Shown here: one piece after another, positions 41,558 to 50,666 of the stretch
How the letters are laid out: each line of letters begins with the position of its first letter
Numbering within the stretch: position 1 is the stretch's first letter
Assembly: GCF_001463765.1 (NCBI RefSeq)
Contig: NZ_BBWK01000014.1
Coordinates: 1-64,000 of the forward strand
Direction: 5' to 3'
DNA: 64,000 nucleotides
Source of the DNA: Aureimonas sp. AU4
GTDB taxonomy: Bacteria; Pseudomonadota; Alphaproteobacteria; Rhizobiales; Rhizobiaceae
Notes under the pieces: model-generated
What the model saw: only the letters and a program-made list of their open reading frames with translations
The model's database searches: none
What the model was told of the DNA's origin: nothing
Translations under genes and position numbers: made by a program

Positions 41558-42529
41558 ATGGCGGAAAGCTTAGGCGGCGAGCGGTGTCCGGTCTGCGGCG
41601 CGCGCTGGTGGGGGGCGACGGAGCGCCGCCTGCGCTATCCCGCCGGCCTGTGGCGCGGCTTCGAGGCGGAGTGCCGGTCCTGCGGGGCGCTGCGCGCGGC
41701 GGGCGCGAGCGCGAGCGCCTTCGAGCCGGAGCTGGCCGCGCGTCTGGCCGGTGAGCGTTACGAAAGCCGCACCGACGACCCCTTCGCCTTCTCGCCCTAT
41801 ACGCTGCGGATCGCGGCCTCGCGGCGCGCAAGGCTCGTTCAGCCGCTGGACGAGGCGGGGCGGCAGGCCCTCCTCCACCCGCACGGCGAGGTGGCGGCCG
41901 ACGCCCGGCTCGCCGACTATCCGCAGGCGGCCGCTCCGCAGGCGAGCCTTGCGATCCTGTGCCGGGAGGAGGAACTCCACGCCGTCCTGGCCGGGGTGCC
42001 TGCCCATGGCGACTGGACCGACGACGTGCTGGTCCTCGTGGACGGCGAGGGGGAGGCACGCGACCGGGGGATCCTCCGTCTGCGCTACCGCCGGCTCGGC
42101 GACGACTTCAGCGCCCAGCGCAACGCCGCCCAGGCCATGGCGCGCCACCCCTTCGTGCTCCAGCTCGACGCCGACGAGACGGTCGGGCGCGGCGTGCGGC
42201 GCCTCCTGCGCGCCCTGCCGGAGGCGGCGGGCGAGGGGGTCGTCTCGGTCGGCCTGCCGCGCAAGAACTTCGTGGAGGGCGAGCGCGCCGACCTGTGGCC
42301 GGACGTCCAGTATCGCCTGAACCGGCGCGAGGTGCGCTTCCGCGGCCGCGTCCACGAGCGGCCGGCGGTGGACGGCTGGGCATGGACGGCGATCGCGCTC
42401 ACCGGCGCGATCCGCCACCAGCTGACCCGCGCCCATGTGGAAGGGCGTTCGGAGCGCTACGAGAGGATCGCGCCCGGCGAGGGCCGCCTTTTCGAGCGCC
42501 GGGCGCTGCTTCAGCCCTTCCGGCCCTGA
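41558..42529 (+). CDS. Zinc-ribbon plus WaaE-like family 2 glycosyltransferase
   Basis: 323 residues. The first 45 hold two CxxC pairs (CPVCG at about 8-12 and CRSCG at about 39-43), a zinc-ribbon layout. From about residue 125 comes a GT2 core: SLAILCREEE, the motif FSAQRNAAQAMARHPFVLQLDADE, WPDVQYRLNRREVRFRGRVHERP. The core resembles LPS-core transferases of the WaaE/KdtX type. An unusual fusion; the Cys pairs could bind zinc or a partner. Start ATG 41558 was chosen because the ribbon begins right after it. Part of the sugar locus. Confidence 0.75.
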   Translation: MAESLGGERCPVCGARWWGATERRLRYPAGLWRGFEAECRSCGALRAAGASASAFEPELAARLAGERYESRTDDPFAFSPYTLRIAASRRARLVQPLDEAGRQALLHPHGEVAADARLADYPQAAAPQASLAILCREEELHAVLAGVPAHGDWTDDVLVLVDGEGEARDRGILRLRYRRLGDDFSAQRNAAQAMARHPFVLQLDADETVGRGVRRLLRALPEAAGEGVVSVGLPRKNFVEGERADLWPDVQYRLNRREVRFRGRVHERPAVDGWAWTAIALTGAIRHQLTRAHVEGRSERYERIAPGEGRLFERRALLQPFRP

Positions 42530-43695
42530 CGCGCGAGCGCGGCTTCGTAGAGCGCGAGCGTCTCGGCCCCCAGCGTCTCGCGCGTGAAGCGGCCGGCGGC
42601 GCGGAGCGCGTTCTCGCGCACGCGGCGCCGCTCGCCGGGATCGGCGAGGAGCGGGCGCATCGCGTCGGCCAGCGCTTCAGCCGTGTCGGTGCGCGCCAGC
42701 GGCCCCGCGCCCGTGTCGCCCACGAAGAGCGATCCGCTCGCGTCCACCGCGCAGGCGACCGTGGGACGGCCGAAGGCGATCGCCTCCTGGTAGACGAGGC
42801 CGAAGCTCTCGTAGCGCGAGGGGGCGAGCACGAGATGGGCGCCCTCGTAGAGCGCGGCGAGTCGGTCCTCCGGCACGCGGCCGTGCGGATCGAGCCGTTC
42901 GCGAACGGCCGGGGCGAGGTCGCCCGGCAGGTCTTCGGGCGGGACCCCGGCCAGGTCGATGCGGAACGCGGGCAGCACGCCGGTGCGCGCCTCGGCGTCG
43001 AGCATGGCGACCGCGCCAAGGATCATGTCGAAGCCCTTGCGGTGCTCGGCCCGGCCGACGAACAAGGCGCGCACCGGCGCCTCGCCGTCGGGATAACGGG
43101 CCTCGCGACCGCGCCGGAGCGTGGCAGGCGGCAGGCTGAGGCCGACCACGGCGTGGGGAACGGCGGGGTCGAGGCCGTATTCGGCGGCGATGCGGCGGGC
43201 GTGGTCGGCGGTGTTGGAGATGAGGCCGATCGAGCGGCGCGCCTGCGTGCGCTCCAGCCGGTCGGCGAAGCGCCCGTCGAGCCGGTCGCGCAAGCCGCCG
43301 CCGGGCGCACGCGAATAGGCGGCGGGCGTCGAGTTGCGCGTCACCAGGGGCACATGGCGGGCGAGCAGCACGGCGGGCGCGTACCAGTTCGTCGCCTCGA
43401 CGACCGCGAAGGGCCGGCGCCGGTGCTCGGTCAGAACCGCGCGGCGGATCGCGAGCGGGGCGGCGAGGTGCCCCGCGCCCGCCCAGCGGCGCAGGGCTCC
43501 GAGGCCGCTCGACGGCTCCACCCGGCAGCCGTGGATGCGGATCGATCCCTCCCGCGTCTCGCCCGCGCGGTCGGCGGTGAAGACCGTGACCTCGGCTCCC
43601 GCTTCCGCCAGACTCTCGGCGATCTCGCGCGCGGCGGTCGACAGGCCGCTCGGCGAGGGCGGATAGTCCCAGGCGATCAGGGCCGTGCGCATCAT
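42511..43695 (-). CDS. Family 4 glycosyltransferase
   Basis: 394 residues with a GT-B fold: IAWDYPPSPSGLSTAAREIAESLA at the start, ALFVGRAEHRKGFD in the donor-side domain and LAPSRYESFGLVYQEAIAFGRPTVA, the E-x7-E donor motif. Soluble. The start (ATGATG at 43695) overlaps the stop of the GT4 gene upstream, so the two are coupled. Its 3' end overlaps the convergent zinc-ribbon GT by 19 bp. Donor and acceptor not predictable. Confidence 0.85.
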   Translation of the reverse strand: MMRTALIAWDYPPSPSGLSTAAREIAESLAEAGAEVTVFTADRAGETREGSIRIHGCRVEPSSGLGALRRWAGAGHLAAPLAIRRAVLTEHRRRPFAVVEATNWYAPAVLLARHVPLVTRNSTPAAYSRAPGGGLRDRLDGRFADRLERTQARRSIGLISNTADHARRIAAEYGLDPAVPHAVVGLSLPPATLRRGREARYPDGEAPVRALFVGRAEHRKGFDMILGAVAMLDAEARTGVLPAFRIDLAGVPPEDLPGDLAPAVRERLDPHGRVPEDRLAALYEGAHLVLAPSRYESFGLVYQEAIAFGRPTVACAVDASGSLFVGDTGAGPLARTDTAEALADAMRPLLADPGERRRVRENALRAAGRFTRETLGAETLALYEAALARQGRKG

Positions 43696-44741
43696 CGATC
43701 CACCTGCTTCGCGAGCCGGCGATAGATGGCGAGGTAATCCTCGGCCATGCGGCGCGCGGTGAAGCGCGCCTCGAAGCGATGGCGGATGGCCCCGCGGTCG
43801 AGCCTGCGGGCCTTGGCGATCGCCTCGACGGCCTCCTCCTCGCAGTTCACCACGAAGCCCGTCACCCCGTCCTCCACGACCTCGGGCACCGAGCCCCTGT
43901 TCCAGGCGATCACCGGCGTGCCGCAGGCCATGGCCTCGATCATGACGAGGCCGAAGGGCTCGGGCCAGTCCACCGGGAAGAGTAGCGCCTCGGCGCCCGA
44001 GAGAAGGTCGCCCTTTCCCCGGTCGCCGAGCGGGCCGACATAGACCGCCTCGTCCGACAGGTGCGGCCGCACGTAGGTGTCGAAGTAGCGGGGATTGCCG
44101 ACGTCCACCGTGCCGGCGAGCCGGATCGGCCGGCCGGCGGCGGCGGCCACGCGGATCGCGGTGTCGGGGCGCTTCTGGTCGGTCATGCGGCCGACGAAGG
44201 CGAGATAGCCCCCGTCGCCCGCCCCGAGCGCGTAGCGGCCTTCGGCGATGCCGTGGTGGACGACGCCCGCCCGGTTGGGAAGCGGGATGCCGCTCTCCTG
44301 GGAGCGGGAGATGGCGGCCACCGGCAGGTCCGGGAAGGCGGCGAAGAAGAGCTCGCGGTCGAGCTCGTCGACGCGCCAGTGGATCGTCGTCAGGCTTTGG
44401 GGCCGGCGCTCGCCCAGCATCACGGCGTGCATGAACTCGCCGTGGCAGTGGACGATGTCGAACTCGCTCAGGCGCCTGCGAAGTCCTTCCATCTGCGCCG
44501 CTTCGAGAACCGCCGGAATCGAAGGTGGAACCGAGCCGTACCGAGTCTCCAGGGCGTGGAGACTGGGCAGGTTACCCACAGGGTTCAATTCTGTCGCACT
44601 GTCCGAGGGGGCGAACAGCGTTACCTCTACGCCCAAGTCTCGCAGCGCGACCGAAAGATCTTCGACGATTCTTTCCGTGCCGCCGTGATCGAGGGGCGGG
44701 ACCGGAAAAATGTTAGGCGCGACTTGAGCGATCCGAAGCAT
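43692..44741 (-). CDS. Family 4 glycosyltransferase
   Basis: 349 residues: MLRIAQVAPNIFPVPPLDHGGTERIV with the GGTE glycine loop, FDIVHCHGEFMHAV, LAFVGRMTDQKRPDTAIRVA and VDWPEPFGLVMIEAMACGTPVIA (E-x7-E). Close in layout to glycogen-synthase-like and mannosyl-type GT4 enzymes. I use ATG 44741; an 11-codon longer frame starts at TTG 44774. Divergent from the sucrose-phosphate-synthase-like gene by 79 bp, so they probably share a control region. Confidence 0.87.
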   Translation of the reverse strand: MLRIAQVAPNIFPVPPLDHGGTERIVEDLSVALRDLGVEVTLFAPSDSATELNPVGNLPSLHALETRYGSVPPSIPAVLEAAQMEGLRRRLSEFDIVHCHGEFMHAVMLGERRPQSLTTIHWRVDELDRELFFAAFPDLPVAAISRSQESGIPLPNRAGVVHHGIAEGRYALGAGDGGYLAFVGRMTDQKRPDTAIRVAAAAGRPIRLAGTVDVGNPRYFDTYVRPHLSDEAVYVGPLGDRGKGDLLSGAEALLFPVDWPEPFGLVMIEAMACGTPVIAWNRGSVPEVVEDGVTGFVVNCEEEAVEAIAKARRLDRGAIRHRFEARFTARRMAEDYLAIYRRLAKQVDR

Positions 44742-44820
44742 TCGATGGCCCTGAACGTTTGATGGTTTCTCCAAGGGGCCCGAGCCCGGCGGAGCGGAAG
44801 TTCGAGGGAAACGGGCGCTG

Positions 44821-46914
44821 ATGTATGTGCTTCACATCGCCTTGCAGGGGTGCCTGCGCGCCGGAACGGTGGACTACGGGATCACCGCCGATACCGGGGG
44901 GCATATCCGGTATCTGCTCGATCTCGTCAACGCGTGCGTCTTGAGCGGGGAGGCGCGGCGCATCGTCATGGCGACGCGCGCCTTCGAGGGGGCGCCCGGT
45001 CCCGGATACGAGGCGGGCGAGGAGCGCGTCTCGGACGCCGTGTCGATCTTGCGCCTTCGCACCGACGATCCCGCCTACCTCCCCAAGGAGGAGCTCTGGC
45101 GCGAGACGCCGCGCTTCGCGGACGCCCTCGTGCGCTGGATCGAGGGACAGGACGAACGCCCCGACATGATCCACGCGCACTATGCCGACGCCGGCACGGT
45201 GGCGGCGACCGTGGAGGAGCGGCTCGGCATTCCCTTCGTCTTCACGGCCCACTCGCTCGGCCGCGTGAAGCGCGCGGTGATGGGCGGCGGGGACGATGCG
45301 CTCGACCGGCGCATCGCGATCGAGGAGGCGGCGCTCGGGCGCGCCAGCCTGGTCGTGGCCTCCTCGCGCGACGAGGCCGAGGTGCAGTACGCGGACTACG
45401 GAAGCTACGATCCCGGCCGCATCCGCGTCATCCCTCCGGGCAGCGATCTCGACGGCTTCGACGGCGCCCTCGGCTCGCGCCGGCTGGAGCAGGAGATCGG
45501 CCGTTTCCTGATCGACCCCGCCAAGCCGGTGATCCTCGCGCTCGCCCGTCCGGTCGCCAAGAAGAACCTGCCGGCGCTGGTGCGGGCCTTCGGCGAGTCG
45601 GCCGAGCTGCGCGCGCGCGCCAACCTCGTTGTCATGGCCGGCAACCGCGCCGGGCTGGAGACGCTCGACGCCGAGATGCGGGGCCAGGTCGAGGAGATGC
45701 TGCGCCTCGTCGACCGCTACGACCTCTACGGCCACGTCGCCTACCCCAAGACCCACCGGCCCGAGGAGGTGGCGGCGATCTACGCCTATGCGCGCCAGCG
45801 TCGCGGCCTCTTCGTCAATCCCGCCCTGAACGAGCCCTTCGGCCTGACGCTCCTGGAGGCGTCCGCCGCCGGGCTGCCGCTGGTCGCCACCGACAGCGGC
45901 GGGCCGAACGACATCATCGAGATGTGCCGCAACGGCGAGCTGGTGGACCCGCGCGACCCGGCTGCGATCGCCAAGGCTTGCCTTGCCATCCTGCGCGATC
46001 CCGCGCTCTGGGACCGGTATGCGGCGGCGGGCGCAAGGGCCGTCGCGGCCTACGACTGGACGCGCCATGCCCGGCGCTACGGCGAGCTCCTGCGCTCGCT
46101 CAAGGCCCCGCCGAAGGCGCCCCAGGCCCCGGCCGAGCGCCCCACGCAGCTTCTCGTCTGCGACATCGACAACACGCTGGTCGGCTGCGAGGACGGCATC
46201 CGCTCCTTCAACGGCTGGCGCCAGGAGCAGGAGGGGCTGGCCTTCGGGGTGGCGACCGGCCGCTCCTTCCACTCCGCCATGGCGATCCTGGAGCAGCAGG
46301 AGGCGCCCCGGCCGCAGGTCATGATCACCTCGGTCGGCTCTGAGATCTACCATCTCGGCCCGAACGGCACGACCTACGGCGCCGACCGCTCCTGGGAAGC
46401 GCTGGTCTCGCGCGGCTGGGAGCGCGAGCGCGTCGCGGAGACGCTGGAGGACATGCCGGGCATACGGCCCCAGGCGGCGCTGGAGCAGCGGCGCCACAAG
46501 CTGTCCTACTTCTCGGACGGCGACCCAGAAACGGCGGCGCGCGTCCACGCGCGGCTGGAGCGGGCGGGCCTGCGATGCTCGGTGATCCACAGCCACGGGC
46601 GCTATCTCGACATCCTGCCGCTGCGCGCCTCCAAGGGCACGGCGGTGAACTGGGTGCGCCGTCTCTACGGCCTCGGCCGGGAGGCGGTGTTCGTGGCGGG
46701 CGATTCCGGCAACGACATCGAGATGCTGCGCGCCATCCCGCAGGCGATCATCGTCGGCAACTTCTCGGACGGCCTGCCCGAACTGCCGGGCCTCGGCCAC
46801 ACCTATGTCGCACGCGCCACCCACGCGCGCGGCATCATCGAGGGCGTCGCCCACTTCCGCGCCAAGGCGCTTCCCTCGGGCAAGGCGCTCGTCTCGTGGC
46901 CGTCTCCGTACTGA
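44821..46914 (+). CDS. Sucrose-phosphate synthase fused to sucrose-phosphatase-like HAD domain
   Basis: 697 residues. The GT4 part (about 1-430) has GITADTGGHIRYLLDL, MIHAHYADAGT and FTAHSLGRVK, the donor block ARPVAKKNLPALVRAF and NEPFGLTLLEASAAGLP; these blocks are the ones that mark sucrose-phosphate synthases. The HAD part (about 440-697) begins CDIDNTL (D448, D450), with ITSVGSEIY and GDSGNDIEMLR, as in sucrose-6-phosphatase. Together they would make sucrose from UDP-glucose and fructose-6-phosphate. A close alternative is mannosylfructose-phosphate synthase/phosphatase, known in Agrobacterium. Likely a compatible solute. The stop overlaps the next GT gene. Confidence 0.85.
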   Translation: MYVLHIALQGCLRAGTVDYGITADTGGHIRYLLDLVNACVLSGEARRIVMATRAFEGAPGPGYEAGEERVSDAVSILRLRTDDPAYLPKEELWRETPRFADALVRWIEGQDERPDMIHAHYADAGTVAATVEERLGIPFVFTAHSLGRVKRAVMGGGDDALDRRIAIEEAALGRASLVVASSRDEAEVQYADYGSYDPGRIRVIPPGSDLDGFDGALGSRRLEQEIGRFLIDPAKPVILALARPVAKKNLPALVRAFGESAELRARANLVVMAGNRAGLETLDAEMRGQVEEMLRLVDRYDLYGHVAYPKTHRPEEVAAIYAYARQRRGLFVNPALNEPFGLTLLEASAAGLPLVATDSGGPNDIIEMCRNGELVDPRDPAAIAKACLAILRDPALWDRYAAAGARAVAAYDWTRHARRYGELLRSLKAPPKAPQAPAERPTQLLVCDIDNTLVGCEDGIRSFNGWRQEQEGLAFGVATGRSFHSAMAILEQQEAPRPQVMITSVGSEIYHLGPNGTTYGADRSWEALVSRGWERERVAETLEDMPGIRPQAALEQRRHKLSYFSDGDPETAARVHARLERAGLRCSVIHSHGRYLDILPLRASKGTAVNWVRRLYGLGREAVFVAGDSGNDIEMLRAIPQAIIVGNFSDGLPELPGLGHTYVARATHARGIIEGVAHFRAKALPSGKALVSWPSPY

Positions 46915-47765
46915 CGCTGCTGCGCGGGCGGCACGCGCATCTTCGCAACCTTCTGAAGGGCCTCGCGCAGCAGACGCGGCGGCCCGACGAGGTCGTCGTC
47001 TGCTGGATGGGCGAGGAGCCGGCGCGCGACCTGCCGGATCTCGGGCCCGTGCCGGTGCGGCACGTGCGGGTCGACGGCGATCCGATGCCGCTCGCCGCCG
47101 CGCGCAACCGAGCGGCCGACGCCGCGAGGGGCGAGACGCTGGTCTTCCTCGACGTCGACTGCATTCCCTCGGCAACGCTGGTCGAGCGCTACGAGGCCGA
47201 GATGCACGGACGCGACGCGCTTCTCCTGGGCGAGGTCCTCTACCTTCCGGCGGGAGCCGTCGGGCAGGGGGCGATCGACTACGCGCGCCTCGACGGCCTC
47301 GGCCGCGTCCACCCGGCCAAGCCGCCGATCCCGGTCGAGGGCGTTCGCGAGGAGCGCGACCACGGCGAACTCTGGGGCCTGTCCTTCGCGCTGCGGCGCG
47401 CGCGCTACCTCGCGCTCGGCGGCATGGACGAGCGCTTCACGGGCTACGGCGCGGAGGAGACCGACTTCGCCGCGCGGCTGGGCGAGGCCGGCGTTCCCGT
47501 GTTCTGGACGGCGGGCGCGCGGGCCTACCACCAGCACCACCCGGTCCACGTGCCCCCGCTCCACCAGTTCGACGCGATCCTCGCCAACGCCCGGCGCTTC
47601 CGGGCCAAGCACGGGCGCTGGTGCATGGACTACTGGCTCGGCCAGTTCCGCGACGCCGCGTTCGTCCGCTGGTCGCCGGAGGCGGGCGCGATCGAGGTCC
47701 TGCGCCGCCCGAGCGAGGCCGAGGTGACGGCCTCGCGCCGGGGCGGCGAGCAGCTCTTCAGCTGA
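46896..47765 (+). CDS. Family 2 glycosyltransferase
   Basis: 289 residues starting at GTG 46896, overlapping the sucrose-synthase-like gene by 19 bp. GT-A signs: VSVLTLLRGRHAHLRNLLKG, AAARNRAADAARGETLVFLDVDCIPS (nucleotide and metal site), then GLSFALRRARYLALGGMDERF and GYGAEETDFAARL, the chondroitin-polymerase-like galactosyl/acetylgalactosaminyl C-terminal block. Soluble. Translational coupling to a soluble-sugar synthase is unexpected and suggests its product or the timing is shared. Confidence 0.83.
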   Translation: MAVSVLTLLRGRHAHLRNLLKGLAQQTRRPDEVVVCWMGEEPARDLPDLGPVPVRHVRVDGDPMPLAAARNRAADAARGETLVFLDVDCIPSATLVERYEAEMHGRDALLLGEVLYLPAGAVGQGAIDYARLDGLGRVHPAKPPIPVEGVREERDHGELWGLSFALRRARYLALGGMDERFTGYGAEETDFAARLGEAGVPVFWTAGARAYHQHHPVHVPPLHQFDAILANARRFRAKHGRWCMDYWLGQFRDAAFVRWSPEAGAIEVLRRPSEAEVTASRRGGEQLFS

Positions 47766-47772
47766 TACCGTT

Positions 47773-48909
47773 TCAGCCGACGGCGGCGAGGGCAGGCTTG
47801 GCGTCCGAGGCCGCGCCCGCCCAGAGCTCGTCGGTCAGCCCCTCCAGCCATCCGGCCGCTCGCGCGGCGGCGTCGGGGGCGTAGAGCGGGCGGATGGCGT
47901 CCGTGTCGAGGCGGCGCGCGTCGGCGAGGAGCGACTGCCAGCCGGCGAGATCCCCCGGCCAGGCGGGGCGCGTGACCGCCGCCCCGAGTCGCACCAGCGC
48001 TTCCGCCTTGCGCGTCTGCTCACCGAAGTAGCGCCATTCCGGCATCACCGCGAGCGGGCGCCCGACGCGCGCGATCTCGTGCACCGTGTTGTCGCCGGCC
48101 GAGGCCAGAACGATGTCGGCGGCCGCCAGATAGTCGGTGACGCCGCTCACCCAGCCGAGCTCGCGAAGGTTCGAGAAATCGGTCTCGTGGCCCTCGCGGT
48201 GGGTGGGGCCGAGCGTCAGGAAGAGCGTGTCGGGCGCGGCACGCGCGGCCACCGTCAGCGGCGCGTAAGGCGTGCCGGAGCCCCCGCCGCCCGTCACCAC
48301 CACGACGATCTCGCTGCTCGGATCGAGGCCGAGCCTCGCGCGGGCCGCCGCCTTTTCCGCGACCGGCTCGCGCGTCGTGCACAGACCCCCGGAATAGAAG
48401 GTCTTGGCGCGCAGGTGCGCGGGATAGTCGTCCTGCTCCATGCGCTCGTCGAAGGGCGCGAGCATGCCGACGCTCGCCTCGTAGGAGCCGACATGGCCGA
48501 TGTCAGATCGGTCGCCGTGCATGCGGATCTGGACGGCCGGGACGCTCGCGATGCGAGACAGGAGCGCGATCTCGGCCGAAACGTCCACCACGAAGAGGCC
48601 CGTGTCGCGTTCGTCGAGATGATCGAGAATGGCGCGCATGGTCGCGCGCATCTCGCGCAAGCCCAACGGCACGCAGTGGAGGACCTGCGGGGTCGGCTCG
48701 GCATAGAGGCGCTCGGTCGGGACCCCGGCCCCGATCATGTTGGGCAGCGTCACGATCTCGATGTCGCGCTCGAAGCCGTCGAAGAGCTGGGGCCCGGCGG
48801 TCAGCACGCTGACCGGCCGGTCGCGCGCGAACTCGGCGGCGATCGCCATGGTGCGGTTGGCATGTCCCCGTCCCTGGTGGTGGACGAAGAACGTGATCGG
48901 TCTCTTCAT
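47773..48909 (-). CDS. MurG-like glycosyltransferase
   Basis: 378 residues of GT-B type: FFVHHQGRGHANRTMAIA (Gly-rich acceptor-side loop), VVVVVTGGGGSGTPYAPL and the C-terminal VSGVTDYLAAADIVLASAGDNTVHEIARVGRPLAVMPEW, where the Gly-Asp-Asn-Thr stretch replaces the usual G-G-x-x-T-x-x-E of MurG/UGT donor sites. Soluble. Only 7 bp from the convergent GT2. Upstream lies gapR in the opposite direction. Probable last enzyme of the sugar locus. Confidence 0.8.
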   Translation of the reverse strand: MKRPITFFVHHQGRGHANRTMAIAAEFARDRPVSVLTAGPQLFDGFERDIEIVTLPNMIGAGVPTERLYAEPTPQVLHCVPLGLREMRATMRAILDHLDERDTGLFVVDVSAEIALLSRIASVPAVQIRMHGDRSDIGHVGSYEASVGMLAPFDERMEQDDYPAHLRAKTFYSGGLCTTREPVAEKAAARARLGLDPSSEIVVVVTGGGGSGTPYAPLTVAARAAPDTLFLTLGPTHREGHETDFSNLRELGWVSGVTDYLAAADIVLASAGDNTVHEIARVGRPLAVMPEWRYFGEQTRKAEALVRLGAAVTRPAWPGDLAGWQSLLADARRLDTDAIRPLYAPDAAARAAGWLEGLTDELWAGAASDAKPALAAVG

Positions 48910-49052
48910 GCGGCGGCAGTCTCCTGAAGGCCCACGCGCCCGCTTCGAACGGGGTGAAGCGGGTCGGCGGGCGTCGGGGGCAGTTTAACGGAGCATTGAC
49001 CGTTCCGCTCGATAACCGGTCCCGCCAGACAGCAGCAGTTCAGGAGACGGCT

Positions 49053-49331
49053 ATGGAAATGGATACGGTCGGCATGGCGGGCGGGCGGATCCGGTCCTTC
49101 GTGGAGCGCATCGAACAGCTCGAGATCGAGATCTCGGAGCTCACCGAGGGCAAGAAGGAGGTCTTCGCCGAGGCCAAGGGCGAGGGCTACGACGTCAAGA
49201 TCCTTCGCGAGATCATCAAGCTGCGCAAGCAGAACCAGGACGAGCGCGACGAGCACGAGACGCTGCTCGAAACCTACATGCGCGCGATGGACGAGGCCGG
49301 CGAGGCCGAACACGGCCTCAAGGCGGCCTGA
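49053..49331 (+). CDS. gapR: GapR nucleoid-associated protein (DUF2312)
   Basis: 92 residues: RIRSFVERIEQLEIEISELTEGKKEVFAEAKGEGYDVKILREIIKLRKQ in one long helical pattern, matching DUF2312, the family of Caulobacter GapR. GapR forms a tetrameric clamp on overtwisted AT-rich DNA and supports topoisomerase action during replication. ATG 49053 has AGGAG 7 nt ahead; the ten-residue N-terminus before the first helix is normal. The C-terminal tail is a few residues longer. A 5-bp inverted repeat (AACGG, CCGTT) lies about 60 bp upstream. Confidence 0.9.
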   Translation: MEMDTVGMAGGRIRSFVERIEQLEIEISELTEGKKEVFAEAKGEGYDVKILREIIKLRKQNQDERDEHETLLETYMRAMDEAGEAEHGLKAA

Positions 49332-49334
49332 GGT

Positions 49335-50579
49335 TCAGGCCGCGATCTCGCCATGCCGCGCGGCGACGATACGTCGCGCGGCCTCGACGCCGGTGAGATA
49401 GGCACCGTGGGCCGTGGAGTAGTGCGTCGGCGACACGGCCTCGCCGGCGAAGAACAGGCGCTCGCCGACCGGCTCGGCGAGCCGCTCGCGCATCCGGGCC
49501 ATGCCGGGACGCGCATAGGAATAGGAGCCGAGGCTCTCCGGCTCGCGGCCCCAGAGCGTCATCGGCAGGGCATGGAGGCGCCGGCGGATATCCGCGCCGT
49601 AGAGCGCCGAGAGTTCCTCCAGGGCGAAGGTCTCGAAGGCTCGCGCATCGTCCCGTTCGAGATCATAGGCCAAGGCGCCGCCGAAGTAGCATTCGACCTG
49701 CGCGAAGCCGGAGGGACGGAACGTGTAGGAGGCTGTGCGCCGCGTGTCGGTCCGCCCGAACACGGCTCGGTCCGCCTCGAAGCCGTCCGCGTCGTCCAGC
49801 CGGAAGGTGAGCTTGTCGGCCAGACCGAGCGGCAGCGCGTCGGCCGCCTCGATCTTGTCCGGCAGGGCGGGGTGGAAGCGAAGGGCGCCGGTCGCCAGAA
49901 CCGCGCTCGGCAGCGCCACCACGACGGCCGAGGCCTCGATCGTGCCCCGGCTCGTCTCGACGGTGAGCGTCCGCCCGTCGTGACGCACCGCCTCGGCGCG
50001 GACCCCGAGCCGGATATCGAGGCCCCGGCCCAGCGTTTCGATCAGCCGGCCGTATCCCTCGCGCACGCGCCAGTTCCGCCCGTTGTCGTCGTAGCGGTCG
50101 AGATCCTCGGCCGAGACGAGGTCGAGCTCGGCGCCGCTGTACCAGGTGCTGACCGCATCGATCAGCGGGTTCCAGCGGTTGCCCGGCTCCAGCATGGCGG
50201 AGGCGGGGCGGTCGTCCTGTCCGCGCGCTTCCACGAGCCGCTCGTCGAAGCGGTCGATCGCCGCGCCGAAGGCCGCCTGGTCCGTTTCCGAGAAGCCCGG
50301 CGTCGCGGAGCGCCGCTGCCAGGGCGGCGTCAAGCGGTCGACCGTGAAACCCTCGCGCTCGGCGATGGCGACCATCGGGTTCTCGGTCGCCGAATGGAGC
50401 CAGCCGCAGCCGTGGTCGATCGGATCGCCGCCGGGCGAGAGCACCGTATGCGCCCGCCCGCCGATGCGGTTCCGCGCCTCGATCACGAGCACCGGCACGC
50501 CGGCATCGGCCAGCGTGCGCGCGGCGCCGAGGCCGCCGGCACCGGCGCCGATCACGAGAACGGGAAGGGAAGAGGACAT
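49335..50579 (-). CDS. FAD-dependent amine oxidase (flavin monoamine oxidase family)
   Basis: 414 residues: the ADP-binding fold VLVIGAGAGGLGAARTL, VIEARNRIGGRAHT, then a helical substrate domain and the C-terminal FAD block ERLFFAGEAVSPTHYSTAHGAYLTGVEAA. These are the marks of amine oxidase/polyamine oxidase flavoproteins. No signal peptide. Substrate unknown (amine or, less likely, a carotenoid-type compound). Convergent with gapR, 3 bp between stops; its neighbour upstream is the 95-aa unknown. Confidence 0.87.
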   Translation of the reverse strand: MSSSLPVLVIGAGAGGLGAARTLADAGVPVLVIEARNRIGGRAHTVLSPGGDPIDHGCGWLHSATENPMVAIAEREGFTVDRLTPPWQRRSATPGFSETDQAAFGAAIDRFDERLVEARGQDDRPASAMLEPGNRWNPLIDAVSTWYSGAELDLVSAEDLDRYDDNGRNWRVREGYGRLIETLGRGLDIRLGVRAEAVRHDGRTLTVETSRGTIEASAVVVALPSAVLATGALRFHPALPDKIEAADALPLGLADKLTFRLDDADGFEADRAVFGRTDTRRTASYTFRPSGFAQVECYFGGALAYDLERDDARAFETFALEELSALYGADIRRRLHALPMTLWGREPESLGSYSYARPGMARMRERLAEPVGERLFFAGEAVSPTHYSTAHGAYLTGVEAARRIVAARHGEIAA

Positions 50580-50666
50580 GGAGCGTGTCTGCCTGTGGTG
50601 CCGATCGTGCCGTCCTCGCACGGAAGGCACGGTCGGCAAACCGTCGGGCGGGGCCCCGCGTTCCCT

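Noticed and set aside
48975-49052. AACGG/CCGTT repeat ahead of gapR as a stress promoter
   Set aside because: Spacing and sequence do not fit EcfG; only a weak inverted repeat remains.
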